From Eilatimonas milleporae (GTDB lineage Bacteria > Pseudomonadota > Alphaproteobacteria > Sphingomonadales > Kordiimonadaceae): a stretch of DNA of 64,000 nt. Under the pieces are notes generated by a model. It saw only the letters and a list, made by a program, of their open reading frames with translations. It had not been told where the DNA came from and did not search any database. Position numbers and translations under genes: made by a program. Every line of letters starts with the position of its first letter. The stretch's first letter is position 1. The stretch covers positions 558,001 to 622,000 of the forward strand of contig NZ_REFR01000010.1 of NCBI RefSeq assembly GCF_003688555.1, read 5' to 3'. Shown piece after piece: positions 8,633 through 18,802 of the stretch.

Positions 8633-10132
8633 TCACGGCAGCACTTTCGGCAGTATGTCCAAAAGATCGGAGGCGATCATGCCACGCCCGGCCTTGACTG
8701 CCGCCTGTCCGTGCAGCCACACGGCAGCCGATGCCGCTTCGAACGCGGGCATGCCCTGTGCCAGCAAACCGGCGATGATACCGGACAGCACATCGCCGGT
8801 GCCGCCGACCGACAACCAGGCCGGCGCGTTGTGGGCCACGCTTGCCCGCCCGTCCGGCGCGGCGACGATGGTGGACACCCCTTTCAGGACCAGATAGGCG
8901 CCGGTCTGCGCCGCTGCTTCGCGGGCCGCCGCCAAACGGTCCCGGTCAAGCGGCAGGCCGGGAAACAGACGCCTGAATTCGCCGTCATGGGGCGTCATGA
9001 CGATCAGACCCTTGTTCGTTGTCCGCACCCGGTCCAGCCGGTCGACCAGACTGGTCAGCGCGTCGGCGTCGACAACGGCCTTGCGGCCCTTGGAAATCAC
9101 ACCTTCGACCAGCTTGGCGGTCCGCTCGCCGACACCGGCGCCGGGCCCCAGGACCACCGTGCTCAAACGGGGGTCCGACAGCATGCCCAGGAAGCCGAAA
9201 GCGGCCTCGAACTTGCGGACCATGACATCGATGAGGGCCGTTGCCTGCACGGCATAGGTCTCGGCCGGCGCGGCCAGGGTGACAAGTCCGGCACCGCTGC
9301 GCAGGGCCGCGAGGCTGGACAAGCGGCTGGCGCCAAGCGCGGGCTCACGCCCGCCTAGGACCAGAACATGGCCCCGGTCATATTTATGGCTGAACGGTCC
9401 GGCATGGGGGAAAAGCCCGCTCCATAAGGCCGGTTCATTGGCGAATGCGACTGGCTTGATCGCCTCGAGCGCGCTGGCGGGGGTGCCGATGTCCGCCACA
9501 TGAATATTGGATGTACCACCACACAAAAATCGGCCGGGTGCAATAAGATGCCCAGGTTTTTTAAGAAAAAAGGTGACGGTGGCATCGGCGTGAAAACATG
9601 GTCCCGTCGGCTGGCCGGTGGCGCCGTCCAGCCCGCTTGGCAGGTCAATGGCCAGACGGAAAGCATCGGACTGGTTGGCGGCCTGCACGATATCCGCCGC
9701 CTGCCCTTCCAACGGACGGGACAGCCCGGCACCGAACAGGCCGTCAATGATCATTCCGGCCGCACTCAGAACGGCCAGATCGGCGGGCAGAACCGGCCCG
9801 TCCCACTGACGGGCCATGGCGGCGGCATCGCCCTGCAAAGAGGACACATCCACCAGGGACATGATCCGGACCGGATACCCCCAGGTGGCCAGATAGCGGG
9901 CCGCGACATAGCCGTCGCCGCCATTGTTGCCTGGGCCGGTCAGGATCACCACATCGTCCAGATCGGATGACGGGTCCCCCAGATAGTCGGACGCGATCCG
10001 TGCGACGCCGCGCCCGGCGCGCTCCATCAGCTCCAGACCGCCCACACCGTGTTCAATGGCATAAGCATCGGCCGCCGCCATTTCAGAGGGCGACAGCAGA
10101 ATATGGTCTATCCGTGCGGTGGCGACAGCCAT
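8633..10132 (-). CDS. nnr: bifunctional NAD(P)H-hydrate epimerase and ADP/ATP-dependent dehydratase
   Basis: This protein (499 aa) repairs hydrated NADH and NADPH. The N-terminal half (about 10-215) is the YjeF epimerase with GPGNNGGDGY and DGLFGAGLSRPL. The C-terminal half (about 235-495) is the ribokinase-like dehydratase with GAGLVTLAAP, TPHDGEF and the nucleotide-binding GGTGDVLSG near the end. I chose ATG 10132 because GGGGAG lies just upstream and the family start MLLS/ILLSPSEM follows. The frame continues 25 codons further without support. In many Alphaproteobacteria it neighbours glnB-glnA, as here, though on the opposite strand. Confidence 0.93.
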   Translation of the reverse strand: MAVATARIDHILLSPSEMAAADAYAIEHGVGGLELMERAGRGVARIASDYLGDPSSDLDDVVILTGPGNNGGDGYVAARYLATWGYPVRIMSLVDVSSLQGDAAAMARQWDGPVLPADLAVLSAAGMIIDGLFGAGLSRPLEGQAADIVQAANQSDAFRLAIDLPSGLDGATGQPTGPCFHADATVTFFLKKPGHLIAPGRFLCGGTSNIHVADIGTPASALEAIKPVAFANEPALWSGLFPHAGPFSHKYDRGHVLVLGGREPALGASRLSSLAALRSGAGLVTLAAPAETYAVQATALIDVMVRKFEAAFGFLGMLSDPRLSTVVLGPGAGVGERTAKLVEGVISKGRKAVVDADALTSLVDRLDRVRTTNKGLIVMTPHDGEFRRLFPGLPLDRDRLAAAREAAAQTGAYLVLKGVSTIVAAPDGRASVAHNAPAWLSVGGTGDVLSGIIAGLLAQGMPAFEAASAAVWLHGQAAVKAGRGMIASDLLDILPKVLP

Positions 10133-10400
10133 CTGTTCTCCCCAATGACCCCCTGCACTTATTGTGTGTGCAGTGTAGCAAAAGATCACCGCCCCGCCAG
10201 ACCGCAATTGCGAAAGTATGACAAATGCAAAGTGCCGGCAGGGTCAAGGGCCATGGATATCGGCACGGATTGTCCATATCCGACACTGCGAAAAGAGGAT
10301 AGGCAGCCTGATCAATATCCCGCCATTGCCCGGAGAGATGCGGAAAGCCTATCCGGGAAACCGGTCAAAGACACTTAAGAGATAAAGGTTTTTGAAGAAA

Positions 10401-10477
10401 TGGGGCGAGTGACCGGAATTGAACCGGCGACCTCCAGAGCCACAATCTGGCGCTCTAACCGACTGAGCTACACCCGC
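10401..10477 (-). tRNA. tRNA-His (anticodon GTG)
   Basis: A 77-nt cloverleaf on the minus strand with an encoded CCA at 10401-10403. The anticodon loop TTGTGGC gives GTG. A genomic G at the -1 position (10478) faces discriminator C73, the identity pair of bacterial tRNA-His. Confidence 0.95.
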
Positions 10478-10478
10478 C

Positions 10479-11281
<803 letters not shown>

Positions 11282-11434
11282 AATATGCCCTACAGGGCAG
11301 GAACGCAGGGGTGACAGGGAGATATCAGACACACAGGACACGCGGTGCCTTGCAACAGGCAGGAAACAGGCCCGACACCGAAGGCCAGAGACATAAAAGA
11401 GACAAGGTTTTTCAAGGATCAAGGATAGTAGACA

Positions 11435-12859
11435 ATGCCCAAGTATGAAAATCTCAGCAATGACGACTTTCTCAAACTGATCGAGGAAGTCGAGGCCGAC
11501 TGGGTCGACCTGCGCTTTACCGATCCGCGCGGCAAATGGCAGCATCTGACCATGGCGGCGGATGTGATCGACGACGATATGCTGAATGACGGCATCATGT
11601 TCGACGGGTCGTCCATCGCCGGCTGGAAGGCCATCAACGAATCCGATATGATCCTGATGCCCGATTTGACGAGTGTGACCATCGACCCATTCACCGCCGA
11701 CGTCACGCTGATCGTTTTCTGCGATATTCTCGAGCCCTCAACGGGCCAGGCATACAGCCGCGACCCCCGCAGCACGGCCAAACGGGCGGAGGAATATCTG
11801 CGCTATACGGGCATTGGAGACACCGCCTTTTTCGGGCCAGAACCGGAATTCTTCGTCTTTGACGATGTGCGCTTTTCCGTCGGCTATCACGGTGCCTCCT
11901 ATCGCATCGACGATGTGGAAGGCCCCTACAACAGCGACCGCCCCTATGATGAGGGCAACTATGCCCACCGTCCCCGCGCCAAGGGCGGCTATTTTCCGGT
12001 GGCCCCGGTTGACAGCGCCATGGATCTGCGCGGCGAAATGGTCAAGGTAATGAAGGAAATGGGCCTGTCGATGGACAAGCACCACCACGAGGTGGCCGCA
12101 TCGCAGCACGAGCTGGGCATCACCTTTTCCACCCTGCTCGGAACGGCGGACAATGTGCAGGTTTACAAATACGCCGTCCATCAGGTTGCCCATACCTATG
12201 GGAAAACCGCGACCTTCATGCCCAAACCGGTGGCCGAGGACAACGGGTCCGGCATGCACACGCACCAGTCCATCTGGAAGGACGGCAAGCCCGCCTTTGC
12301 CGGCAGCGGGTATGCCGATCTGTCGGAAACGGCCCTGTATTATATCGGCGGTATCATCAAGCATGCGAAAGCGCTGAATGCCTTCACCAACCCGTCGACC
12401 AACAGCTACAAGCGCCTGACGCCCGGCTTCGAGGCGCCCGTGCTGCTGGCCTATTCGAGCCGCAACCGCTCGGCGTCATGCCGGATTCCCTACACCTCCA
12501 GCCCGAAAGCAAAGCGGGTCGAGGTCCGTTTCCCGGATGCAACGGCCAATCCCTATTATGCCTTTGCCGCCATGCTGATGGCCGGCCTTGACGGGATTGA
12601 GAACAAAATCCATCCGGGCGACGCCATGGACAAGGACCTGTACAATCTGCCGCCGGAGGAATTGAAGGATATCCCCACCGTCGCACCGTCCCTGCGCGAC
12701 GCGCTGGAGGCGCTGGACAATGACCGGGCCTTCCTGAAAAAGGGCGACGTGTTCACCGACGACCAGATCAACGGCTATCTGGAGTTGAAATGGGAGGAAG
12801 TGACCCGGCTTGAACTTGCCCCCCACCCCGTTGAATTCGACATGTATTACAGCGCCTAA
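11435..12859 (+). CDS. glnA: glutamine synthetase, type I
   Basis: GlnA (474 aa) makes glutamine from glutamate, ammonia and ATP as a dodecamer. The signature [10 protein letters not shown] is at 55-64, metal/ATP-site residues lie in GPEPEFF (134-140) and the segment GSGMHTHQS (271-279) is present. The adenylylation tyrosine is Tyr403 in DLYNLPPEE, so activity should be switched by GlnE under PII control. AAGGA lies about 13 bases before the ATG. It is transcribed with glnB, and a strong terminator follows at 12938-12962. Confidence 0.98.
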   Translation: MPKYENLSNDDFLKLIEEVEADWVDLRFTDPRGKWQHLTMAADVIDDDMLNDGIMFDGSSIAGWKAINESDMILMPDLTSVTIDPFTADVTLIVFCDILEPSTGQAYSRDPRSTAKRAEEYLRYTGIGDTAFFGPEPEFFVFDDVRFSVGYHGASYRIDDVEGPYNSDRPYDEGNYAHRPRAKGGYFPVAPVDSAMDLRGEMVKVMKEMGLSMDKHHHEVAASQHELGITFSTLLGTADNVQVYKYAVHQVAHTYGKTATFMPKPVAEDNGSGMHTHQSIWKDGKPAFAGSGYADLSETALYYIGGIIKHAKALNAFTNPSTNSYKRLTPGFEAPVLLAYSSRNRSASCRIPYTSSPKAKRVEVRFPDATANPYYAFAAMLMAGLDGIENKIHPGDAMDKDLYNLPPEELKDIPTVAPSLRDALEALDNDRAFLKKGDVFTDDQINGYLELKWEEVTRLELAPHPVEFDMYYSA

Positions 12860-12937
12860 GTGAAAAGCCGTAAAAAGACCGGCAAACATACTTTGCGATA
12901 AGGGGCGGACGCCCCTGTCCGGAAGGTAAAAGAGAGA

Positions 12938-12962
12938 GGGGCCCGCACGGGCCCCTTTTTCC
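12938..12962 (+). terminator. rho-independent terminator of glnA
   Basis: GGGGCCC-GCAC-GGGCCCC is a perfect 7-bp GC stem followed by seven consecutive Ts. It lies 78 bases after the glnA stop codon and closes the glnBA unit. Confidence 0.9.
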
Positions 12963-12984
12963 ATCTTGGGAGGAGAAACGTCAC

Positions 12985-13047
12985 ATGGAAGATTTATCTT
13001 TTACAAGCTCTTCCACCTGTCCTATGTCGAAGAGATGCACGCGGTAA
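12985..13047 (+). CDS. possible 20-codon leader ORF (uncertain)
   Basis: ATG 12985 has the best ribosome site in this neighbourhood (GGGAGGAG about 9 bases upstream). It opens a 20-codon frame that ends in TAA at 13047, overlapping the likely start of the next gene (13035) by 13 bases in another frame. It could be a coupled leader peptide, or the region could contain a start shifted by an indel. The peptide itself resembles nothing I know. Confidence 0.25.
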   Translation: MEDLSFTSSSTCPMSKRCTR

Positions 13048-13634
13048 AACAAGATACAATCGGATCGCTTTCTACGATGCACATTGACTACACAGCAGAG
13101 CAGACAGCGATGAAACCGCGACTTGAGGCGGCCAATATCAATCCGACCAGTTTTCTCGCGACGGATTATCTCAATCATTTCAATGAAATCGTCATGTTGC
13201 TGGAAATGGTTCCCGATATGCCGGAAATGATCGAGGAAACCTATGAGTGGGCGCCCAAGCCCTACAGCCAACATTTTCTCGACAGTGGATTTCAGGCCAA
13301 GGAACTGGCGGTCGAGGCTTATGAGAAAGCCCCGGCGCCGATCAGAAGCACTTTTGAGTCCGTTTGCGGCAAGCTGGACGGACTTGTCACCGGGACGATC
13401 GAATCCCTGAAAAAGGTCAATGCCGCCGAACGCGGCCTCAGCGAACCGGCGCGTCTTTTCATCGGCAAGCGGATTGAAGAGATTCAGGGTCTGCTGATGA
13501 AGCTAAATCAGGTCATCCACGGACATCTGGACGAGCAGCTGGCGGATATGGTGCCGGATACGCCCGACAGCGTCGCCACGGACGACGAAAGCGCCCATAC
13601 ACAGGCCGAAATCGACGCCCTGTTCGACGAATAA
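13035..13634 (+). CDS. conserved helical protein of unknown function ending in an EIDALF motif
   Basis: I do not recognise a named family. The product (199 aa from ATG 13035) looks soluble and mostly helical and lacks a signal peptide or membrane segment. Residues about 27-60 (FLATDYLNHFNEIVMLLEMV) and the amphipathic segment 140-170 suggest a helical bundle. It ends in TQAEIDALFDE, a motif like the CheY-binding peptides at the FliM N-terminus and CheZ C-terminus; that likeness is only a motif match. The start is uncertain: the frame is open from TTG 12966, ATG 13035 and ATG 13077 are alternatives, and the best ribosome site serves a different frame. It lies alone after the glnA terminator. 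Confidence 0.6.
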   Translation: MHAVKQDTIGSLSTMHIDYTAEQTAMKPRLEAANINPTSFLATDYLNHFNEIVMLLEMVPDMPEMIEETYEWAPKPYSQHFLDSGFQAKELAVEAYEKAPAPIRSTFESVCGKLDGLVTGTIESLKKVNAAERGLSEPARLFIGKRIEEIQGLLMKLNQVIHGHLDEQLADMVPDTPDSVATDDESAHTQAEIDALFDE

Positions 13635-13711
13635 CAACCAATGCGATAGATTAAACCGCCTTGCGGAAGCGTCCTGGTTTGCAGAAGCGTCTTGAGGTGG
13701 TGCCCCCGCCG

Positions 13712-13975
13712 TTACAGTGTGCGCCGGAAATGGGTACCCTTGCCCAGTTCGGCAAGGGAAATGGTTTTCTTGAGGTCCGGCCGTCCCTCCCGGTGCATGA
13801 TCACCAGCGGATACCGGCTCCATGACAAAGTTGCGATCCGTTCAACCATCCAGATCGCCGGCTGCTTTTCGATAGACTGAAAGCGGTCGCCGACGGCGAC
13901 TTCGCCCATCTCTTCCGAAGTCGCATCGGTATCTACCAGCCGCCTGACGGCTTTGAACGGGTTAAGGCTTTGCAT
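13712..13975 (-). CDS. small conserved protein of unknown function
   Basis: This 87-aa product has the pattern GDRFQSIEKQPAIWMVERI followed by a basic, beta-rich end with KKTISLAEL and FRR. I recall similar short proteins, with the same GDRF...W.V.RI...H..L......KTIS...L.....F.R layout, in other Alphaproteobacteria, but none has a known role. ATG 13975 has GGAG seven bases upstream; in-frame codons further upstream lack support. It is divergent from parE with a 208-bp shared promoter region. There is no signal peptide or membrane segment, so it is probably a cytosolic beta-rich protein. Confidence 0.65.
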   Translation of the reverse strand: MQSLNPFKAVRRLVDTDATSEEMGEVAVGDRFQSIEKQPAIWMVERIATLSWSRYPLVIMHREGRPDLKKTISLAELGKGTHFRRTL

Positions 13976-14183
13976 ATTCTGCTCCGCGAGGGGAAACCGC
14001 ATATCTTCTAGGATATGTGGTGTTGATGACGCTTTCATGCCAGATTGCGCGCCACCGGTCCATAGGGATTTAATACACCATATATAGCGCTTTGCGCCAA
14101 GGTACAGCACGATATCCAAGCCGGCTTGACGCAAACCGGCAGCTTCTGTAGCGCTTGGGATACAGTTTCCGGAGATCCCGTTC

Positions 14184-16202
14184 ATGAGCGACCTGTTCGA
14201 CACGGCCAAAACAAAAAGCGACTATTCGGCAAAGGATATCGAGGTCCTTGAAGGCCTTGAACCGGTCCGGCAAAGGCCCGGCATGTATATCGGCGGCACG
14301 GATGAACGCGCCCTGCACCATCTTGTGGCCGAGGTTCTCGACAATGCGATGGATGAAGCCGTCGCGGGTCATGCCACGCGAATCAGTCTTGAACTGCTTG
14401 CCGACGGGTCCGTCGCCATTACGGACAACGGCCGCGGCATCCCGACGGACCCCCATCCCAAATTTCCCGATAAATCCGCCCTTGAGGTCATTTTCACCAC
14501 CCTGCATTCGGGAGGGAAATTCAACTCTGACGCGTATTCAACATCGGGCGGACTGCACGGGGTCGGCATTTCCGTTGTCAACGCGCTGAGCGACTGGCTC
14601 AGCGTCGACGTGGCACGCGACCGGGCGGCCTGGCGTCAGCGGTTTGAGCGCGGCGTCCCGAAGACCGAGCTTGAGAATCAAGGCGCGGTACAGAACAGGC
14701 GCGGCACACGGGTTCATTTTCTGCCGGACAAGACGATTTTCGGTGCCAAGGCGGCCTTCAAGCCGGCACGCCTGTATCGCATGGCGCGCTCGAAAGCCTA
14801 TCTGTTCCGGGGTGTCGAAATCCGCTTTCAGTGCGACCCGTCCCTGATCGGCAAGGGAGACGAGACACCGTCGGAAGCGACCCTGCACTTTCCGGGCGGT
14901 CTGGCCGATTTCCTCGGCGAGTCCCTGGACAAGCGTACATGCGTCAGTGACGATTCCTTCAATGGCGTGGCAGGGTTTCCCGACAGTCAGGGGCGTGTGG
15001 AATGGGCGGTGCAATGGCCGGAATTCGGAGATGGTTTTTGCAACAGTTACTGCAACACCATCCCGACACCGGACGGCGGCACCCATGAGAACGGCCTGAA
15101 AAGCGCGCTTCTCAAGGGTCTGAAAACATATGGCGAACTGGTCGGCAACAAAAAGGCCGCGCAGCTGATCACCGACGACGTCAGCGGCAGTGCGGCCATG
15201 ATGCTGTCGGTTTTCATCCGCGATCCCCAGTTTCAGGGACAGACCAAGGATAAACTGTCCACGCTGGACGCCTTCCGGCTGACGGAAAATGCCGTCCGCG
15301 ATGCGTTTGATCACTGGCTTGCCGACCACCCCGACAGGGCGACCGCCCTTTTGACCTGGGCGCTGGAACGTCAGGAGGAGCGGTTGCGGCGGCGCCAGGA
15401 ACGGGAAATCCAGCGCAAGACGGCCGTGGGCAAACGCAAGCTGCGCCTGCCGGGCAAATTGACCGATTGCGCCAGCGAGGCGTCAGAGGGTACGGAACTC
15501 TACATCGTGGAGGGGGATTCGGCCGGCGGTTCGGCCAAACAGGCGCGTGACCGGAAAACCCAGGCCATCCTTCCCATTCGCGGCAAGATCCTCAATGTCG
15601 CGGCCGCCAGTCGTGATAAAATTGCCGCCAATCAGGAAATCAGGGATCTTATACAGGCGCTTGGCTGCGGTACCTGTGATTCATACGACGGGGATGCGTT
15701 GCGCTATGAAAAGATCATTATCATGACCGACGCCGATGTGGATGGTGCCCATATCGCCACCCTGCTGATGACCTTTTTCTTCCGCGAAATGCCCGGCCTG
15801 ATCCGCGAGGGACGGCTTTATCTGGCACAGCCCCCTCTCTACCGGCTAGCCAAGGGTGGCAAAGTGGCCTATGCCCGGGACGATGCCCACAAGGACGAAC
15901 TGATGGACACCGAATTCGCCGGCAGGGGCAAGGTGGATGTCAGCCGGTTTAAGGGGCTTGGGGAAATGCCGCCGGCCCAATTGAAAGAAACCACCATGGC
16001 ACGGGATAAACGGTCCCTGTTGCGGGTGGTGGTTGCCGGCGCGAATGGGTCCGCCGGCCCGACGGACGGAACCGGCCCCGGCGCCCCGGATGCCCGGACC
16101 TATACCATACGTCTGGTCGAGGACCTGATGGGCAAGAAACCTGAAAAACGCTTCGCCTTCATACGGGACCATGCCGGCGATATTTCCGAGCTGGACATCT
16201 GA
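14184..16202 (+). CDS. parE: DNA topoisomerase IV subunit B
   Basis: ParE (672 aa) is the ATPase subunit of topoisomerase IV, which unlinks daughter chromosomes. The GHKL ATP-binding site has EVLDNAMDEA, DNGRGIP and GGLHGVG. The TOPRIM domain starts at about 435 with EGDSAGGSA and carries the metal aspartates in MTDADVDGAHI. Length and the absence of the long insertion found in some GyrB proteins favour ParE over GyrB, as does the N-terminus DLFD...DYSAKDIEVLEGLEPVR. It stands alone on the plus strand. No parC is in the window. Confidence 0.95.
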   Translation: MSDLFDTAKTKSDYSAKDIEVLEGLEPVRQRPGMYIGGTDERALHHLVAEVLDNAMDEAVAGHATRISLELLADGSVAITDNGRGIPTDPHPKFPDKSALEVIFTTLHSGGKFNSDAYSTSGGLHGVGISVVNALSDWLSVDVARDRAAWRQRFERGVPKTELENQGAVQNRRGTRVHFLPDKTIFGAKAAFKPARLYRMARSKAYLFRGVEIRFQCDPSLIGKGDETPSEATLHFPGGLADFLGESLDKRTCVSDDSFNGVAGFPDSQGRVEWAVQWPEFGDGFCNSYCNTIPTPDGGTHENGLKSALLKGLKTYGELVGNKKAAQLITDDVSGSAAMMLSVFIRDPQFQGQTKDKLSTLDAFRLTENAVRDAFDHWLADHPDRATALLTWALERQEERLRRRQEREIQRKTAVGKRKLRLPGKLTDCASEASEGTELYIVEGDSAGGSAKQARDRKTQAILPIRGKILNVAAASRDKIAANQEIRDLIQALGCGTCDSYDGDALRYEKIIIMTDADVDGAHIATLLMTFFFREMPGLIREGRLYLAQPPLYRLAKGGKVAYARDDAHKDELMDTEFAGRGKVDVSRFKGLGEMPPAQLKETTMARDKRSLLRVVVAGANGSAGPTDGTGPGAPDARTYTIRLVEDLMGKKPEKRFAFIRDHAGDISELDI

Positions 16203-16467
16203 CCCTGAGTGCTGTCGCCTCCCCGCCCCCTTGCTGAACCGGTCATACCGACCGCCGGTCCCGGACGTGGATATGGGTCTGCAATGGAGGCAATCCGGTC
16301 CTGAATATCATGAAATGGCGCGCATGAATTGACATGAGGCGCTATTTTCATATGCTGCGCGCACTGTCGGTCCCCTGTTACCGGGCCGGAAACATGTATT
16401 GGTACGGGCCGATCCGGCCGGTTACGCCGCATGCAGGATGGTTCCCGCGGCGACAGGAAGGGTATTC

Positions 16468-17799
16468 ATGGGGTTTGAACGTCTTGGTCTGAGTGAAGGC
16501 ACTCTCGCTGCCGTATCGGAGTCGGGGTATGATGAACCGACCCCCATTCAGGCACAGGCGATCCCGCAGGTTCTGATGGGCCGCGACGTTCTCGGCATTG
16601 CCCAGACGGGCACGGGCAAGACCGCATCCTTCACCCTGCCCATGATCGATATTCTGGCCGAGGGGCGCGCCCGGGCGCGCATGCCACGGTCGCTCATCCT
16701 GGAACCGACACGGGAACTGGCCGCCCAGGTCGCCGATGCCTTCGAGAAATACGGCAAGAACCACAAGCTGACCATGGCTCTGCTCATCGGCGGTGTGAAT
16801 TTCGGCGAACAGGAAAAGCTTCTGGACCGGGGCGTGGACGTTCTGATCGCGACACCGGGCCGCCTGCTGGACCATTTCGAGCGCGGCAAGCTGCTGCTGA
16901 CCGGTATCGACATTCTGGTGGTGGACGAAGCCGACCGGATGCTGGACATGGGTTTTATCCCGGATGTGGAAAAAATCTGCGAGCGCATTCCCAGGAAGCA
17001 TCAGACGCTGTTCTTCTCCGCCACCATGCCGCCACCGATCGAACGACTGACCAAACAGTTTCTGAACGACCCGAAACAGATCGAGGTGGCGCGCCCAGCC
17101 TCCACAGCGCAAACCATCGATCAGGCGGTGGTGACGGTTGGACCGCGCGACAAACGCCGGGCCCTGCGCGCCCTTCTGACCCGCGAGAACATCAAGAACG
17201 GCATTATCTTCTGTAACCGCAAACGCGATGTGAAAGAGGTGTATGCCTCGCTGTCGCGACATGATTTCAATGTGGGCCAGTTGCACGGCGACATGGCCCA
17301 GCCGGAACGGCTGAGCGTCCTGCAATCCTTCAAGGACAACAAGATTCAGCTTCTGGTCGCCTCGGATGTGGCGGCGCGCGGGCTGGATATTGCCGATGTC
17401 AGTCATGTTTTCAATTTCGACGTACCGTCCCACGCCGATGATTATGTCCACCGCATCGGACGGACGGGCCGCGCCGGACGTGAGGGCAATGCCTACACCA
17501 TCGTGACCAAGGGCAAGGATGACCAGCGCTATCTGAAAGCCATCGAAACGCTGATCGGGCAGGAAATCCGCCGCGATGAAACGCTCGGCCTGGGGGACGA
17601 CCAGGGCGACAGCGCCACACGACCGGCCGGCAAAACCGCTGCAAAGGCTGACAAGGCCCAGAAATCGGGCACCTCCCGCAAGCCCCGCCGTAGAAAAGCC
17701 GATGATGAGGCCGATGCCTGGCCAGAAGAGCCTGTCGTCGGGCTGGGGCCGAACATACCGGCCTTTCTGGCACGCCCGGTGAAACTGAAAAACCGGTAG
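16468..17799 (+). CDS. rhlE: DEAD-box ATP-dependent RNA helicase, RhlE type
   Basis: This helicase (443 aa) remodels RNA structure, probably in ribosome assembly or mRNA decay. Motifs appear in order: Q-motif with F near residue 3 and PTPIQ near 28, Walker A AQTGTGKT, PTRELA, DEAD in VVDEADRMLDMGF, SAT in FFSATMP, and HRIGRTGRAG. A basic linker (about 395-420) and a short C-terminal segment ending in KLKNR follow the core. ATG 16468 has AGGAAGG ten bases upstream; earlier in-frame codons were rejected. RhlE is the nearest subfamily by core sequence, but the exact paralogue name is uncertain. Confidence 0.93.
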   Translation: MGFERLGLSEGTLAAVSESGYDEPTPIQAQAIPQVLMGRDVLGIAQTGTGKTASFTLPMIDILAEGRARARMPRSLILEPTRELAAQVADAFEKYGKNHKLTMALLIGGVNFGEQEKLLDRGVDVLIATPGRLLDHFERGKLLLTGIDILVVDEADRMLDMGFIPDVEKICERIPRKHQTLFFSATMPPPIERLTKQFLNDPKQIEVARPASTAQTIDQAVVTVGPRDKRRALRALLTRENIKNGIIFCNRKRDVKEVYASLSRHDFNVGQLHGDMAQPERLSVLQSFKDNKIQLLVASDVAARGLDIADVSHVFNFDVPSHADDYVHRIGRTGRAGREGNAYTIVTKGKDDQRYLKAIETLIGQEIRRDETLGLGDDQGDSATRPAGKTAAKADKAQKSGTSRKPRRRKADDEADAWPEEPVVGLGPNIPAFLARPVKLKNR

Positions 17800-17950
17800 G
17801 GACGTGTGCCATCCGGCCTTACAGCATGGCTTGCCGTCTTTCACCACACATTCTAAAGTCCCCGCGCCGGGTTGTGCATTGTGCTTATACTGCGCACGGG
17901 TCTCGGGAACTGACAGTCTTCTTTGACACGCAGGCAGGGAGGGGAATGCC

Positions 17951-18742
17951 ATGAGCCGGTTCGAAACACTCATCTTCACCGTTGAAGACGGTCTGGCCAC
18001 CATAACGCTGAACCAGCCGGACAAGCTGAATGCCATCAGCACGAAAATGAAGGCCGAGATGCTGACCGCCGTACGCGAGGCGGGCGCTCCCGGCAGTGGC
18101 GTCCGCGCCCTTATGATCACCGGAGCCGGGCGCGGTTTCTGCGCCGGCGCGGATCTGAGCGAGGGCGGTGTCGGCGGCACGACGGGCGATCCAGGCGCCA
18201 ATCTGGTGGACAGCTATCATCCGGTTTTCCTGGAACTGGCGCATCTGGACATGCCTGTCATCACGGCCGTCAATGGCGTTGCCGCCGGTGCCGGCATGAG
18301 CCTCGCACTGACGGCGGATATCGTGATTGCCGCGCGGTCGGCCTTTTTCCTTCAGGCCTTTGTCAATATCGGTCTGGTGCCGGATGCAGGCAGCACATAT
18401 CTGCTGCCCCGTCTTGTGGGAGAGGCCCGCGCCAAGGCCATGATGATGCTGGGCGAGCGTATTCCGGCGGAACAGGCCGCGGACTGGGGGCTGATCTATC
18501 AGGTGGTGGACGATGCCGCACTGACGGAAACAGCCACCACCATGGCCCAACGCCTTGCCAAGGGGCCGACACGGGCCCTCAGCCATATCCGCCATCTGGT
18601 CGCGGCGTCTGCGGGCAACGGCTATGAAAGCCAGCTTCAGGCCGAAGCCCTGGCACAGCGCGCGGCGGGACGGACAGATGACAGCCGCGAAGGGGTGCAG
18701 GCCTTTCTGGAAAAACGTCCGGCAGCCTTTACCGGCACATAA
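17951..18742 (+). CDS. enoyl-CoA hydratase/isomerase, PaaG-like
   Basis: A crotonase-fold protein of 263 aa. The oxyanion-hole segments are GAGRGFCAGADLSE (about 57-70) and NGVAAGAGMSLALTADI (about 105-121). The stretch NIGLVPDAGSTYLLPRLVG carries Asp where classical hydratases have a second glutamate context; this is the pattern of PaaG-type isomerases. It could act in fatty-acid or aromatic acyl-CoA breakdown, and the substrate cannot be read from the sequence. No other beta-oxidation gene is adjacent. It precedes mlaE by 60 bases and may be co-transcribed with it. Confidence 0.85.
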   Translation: MSRFETLIFTVEDGLATITLNQPDKLNAISTKMKAEMLTAVREAGAPGSGVRALMITGAGRGFCAGADLSEGGVGGTTGDPGANLVDSYHPVFLELAHLDMPVITAVNGVAAGAGMSLALTADIVIAARSAFFLQAFVNIGLVPDAGSTYLLPRLVGEARAKAMMMLGERIPAEQAADWGLIYQVVDDAALTETATTMAQRLAKGPTRALSHIRHLVAASAGNGYESQLQAEALAQRAAGRTDDSREGVQAFLEKRPAAFTGT

Positions 18743-18802
18743 AACAGGCGGTCATTCGCCACCACCCGGCACGGGCCACACCTTTCAATACGGACAACAC
18801 AC

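Noticed and set aside
16378-18201. 607-codon minus-strand frame across the helicase and enoyl-CoA hydratase genes
   Set aside because: It is a shadow of two real plus-strand genes caused by high GC third positions; its product has no recognisable motif.
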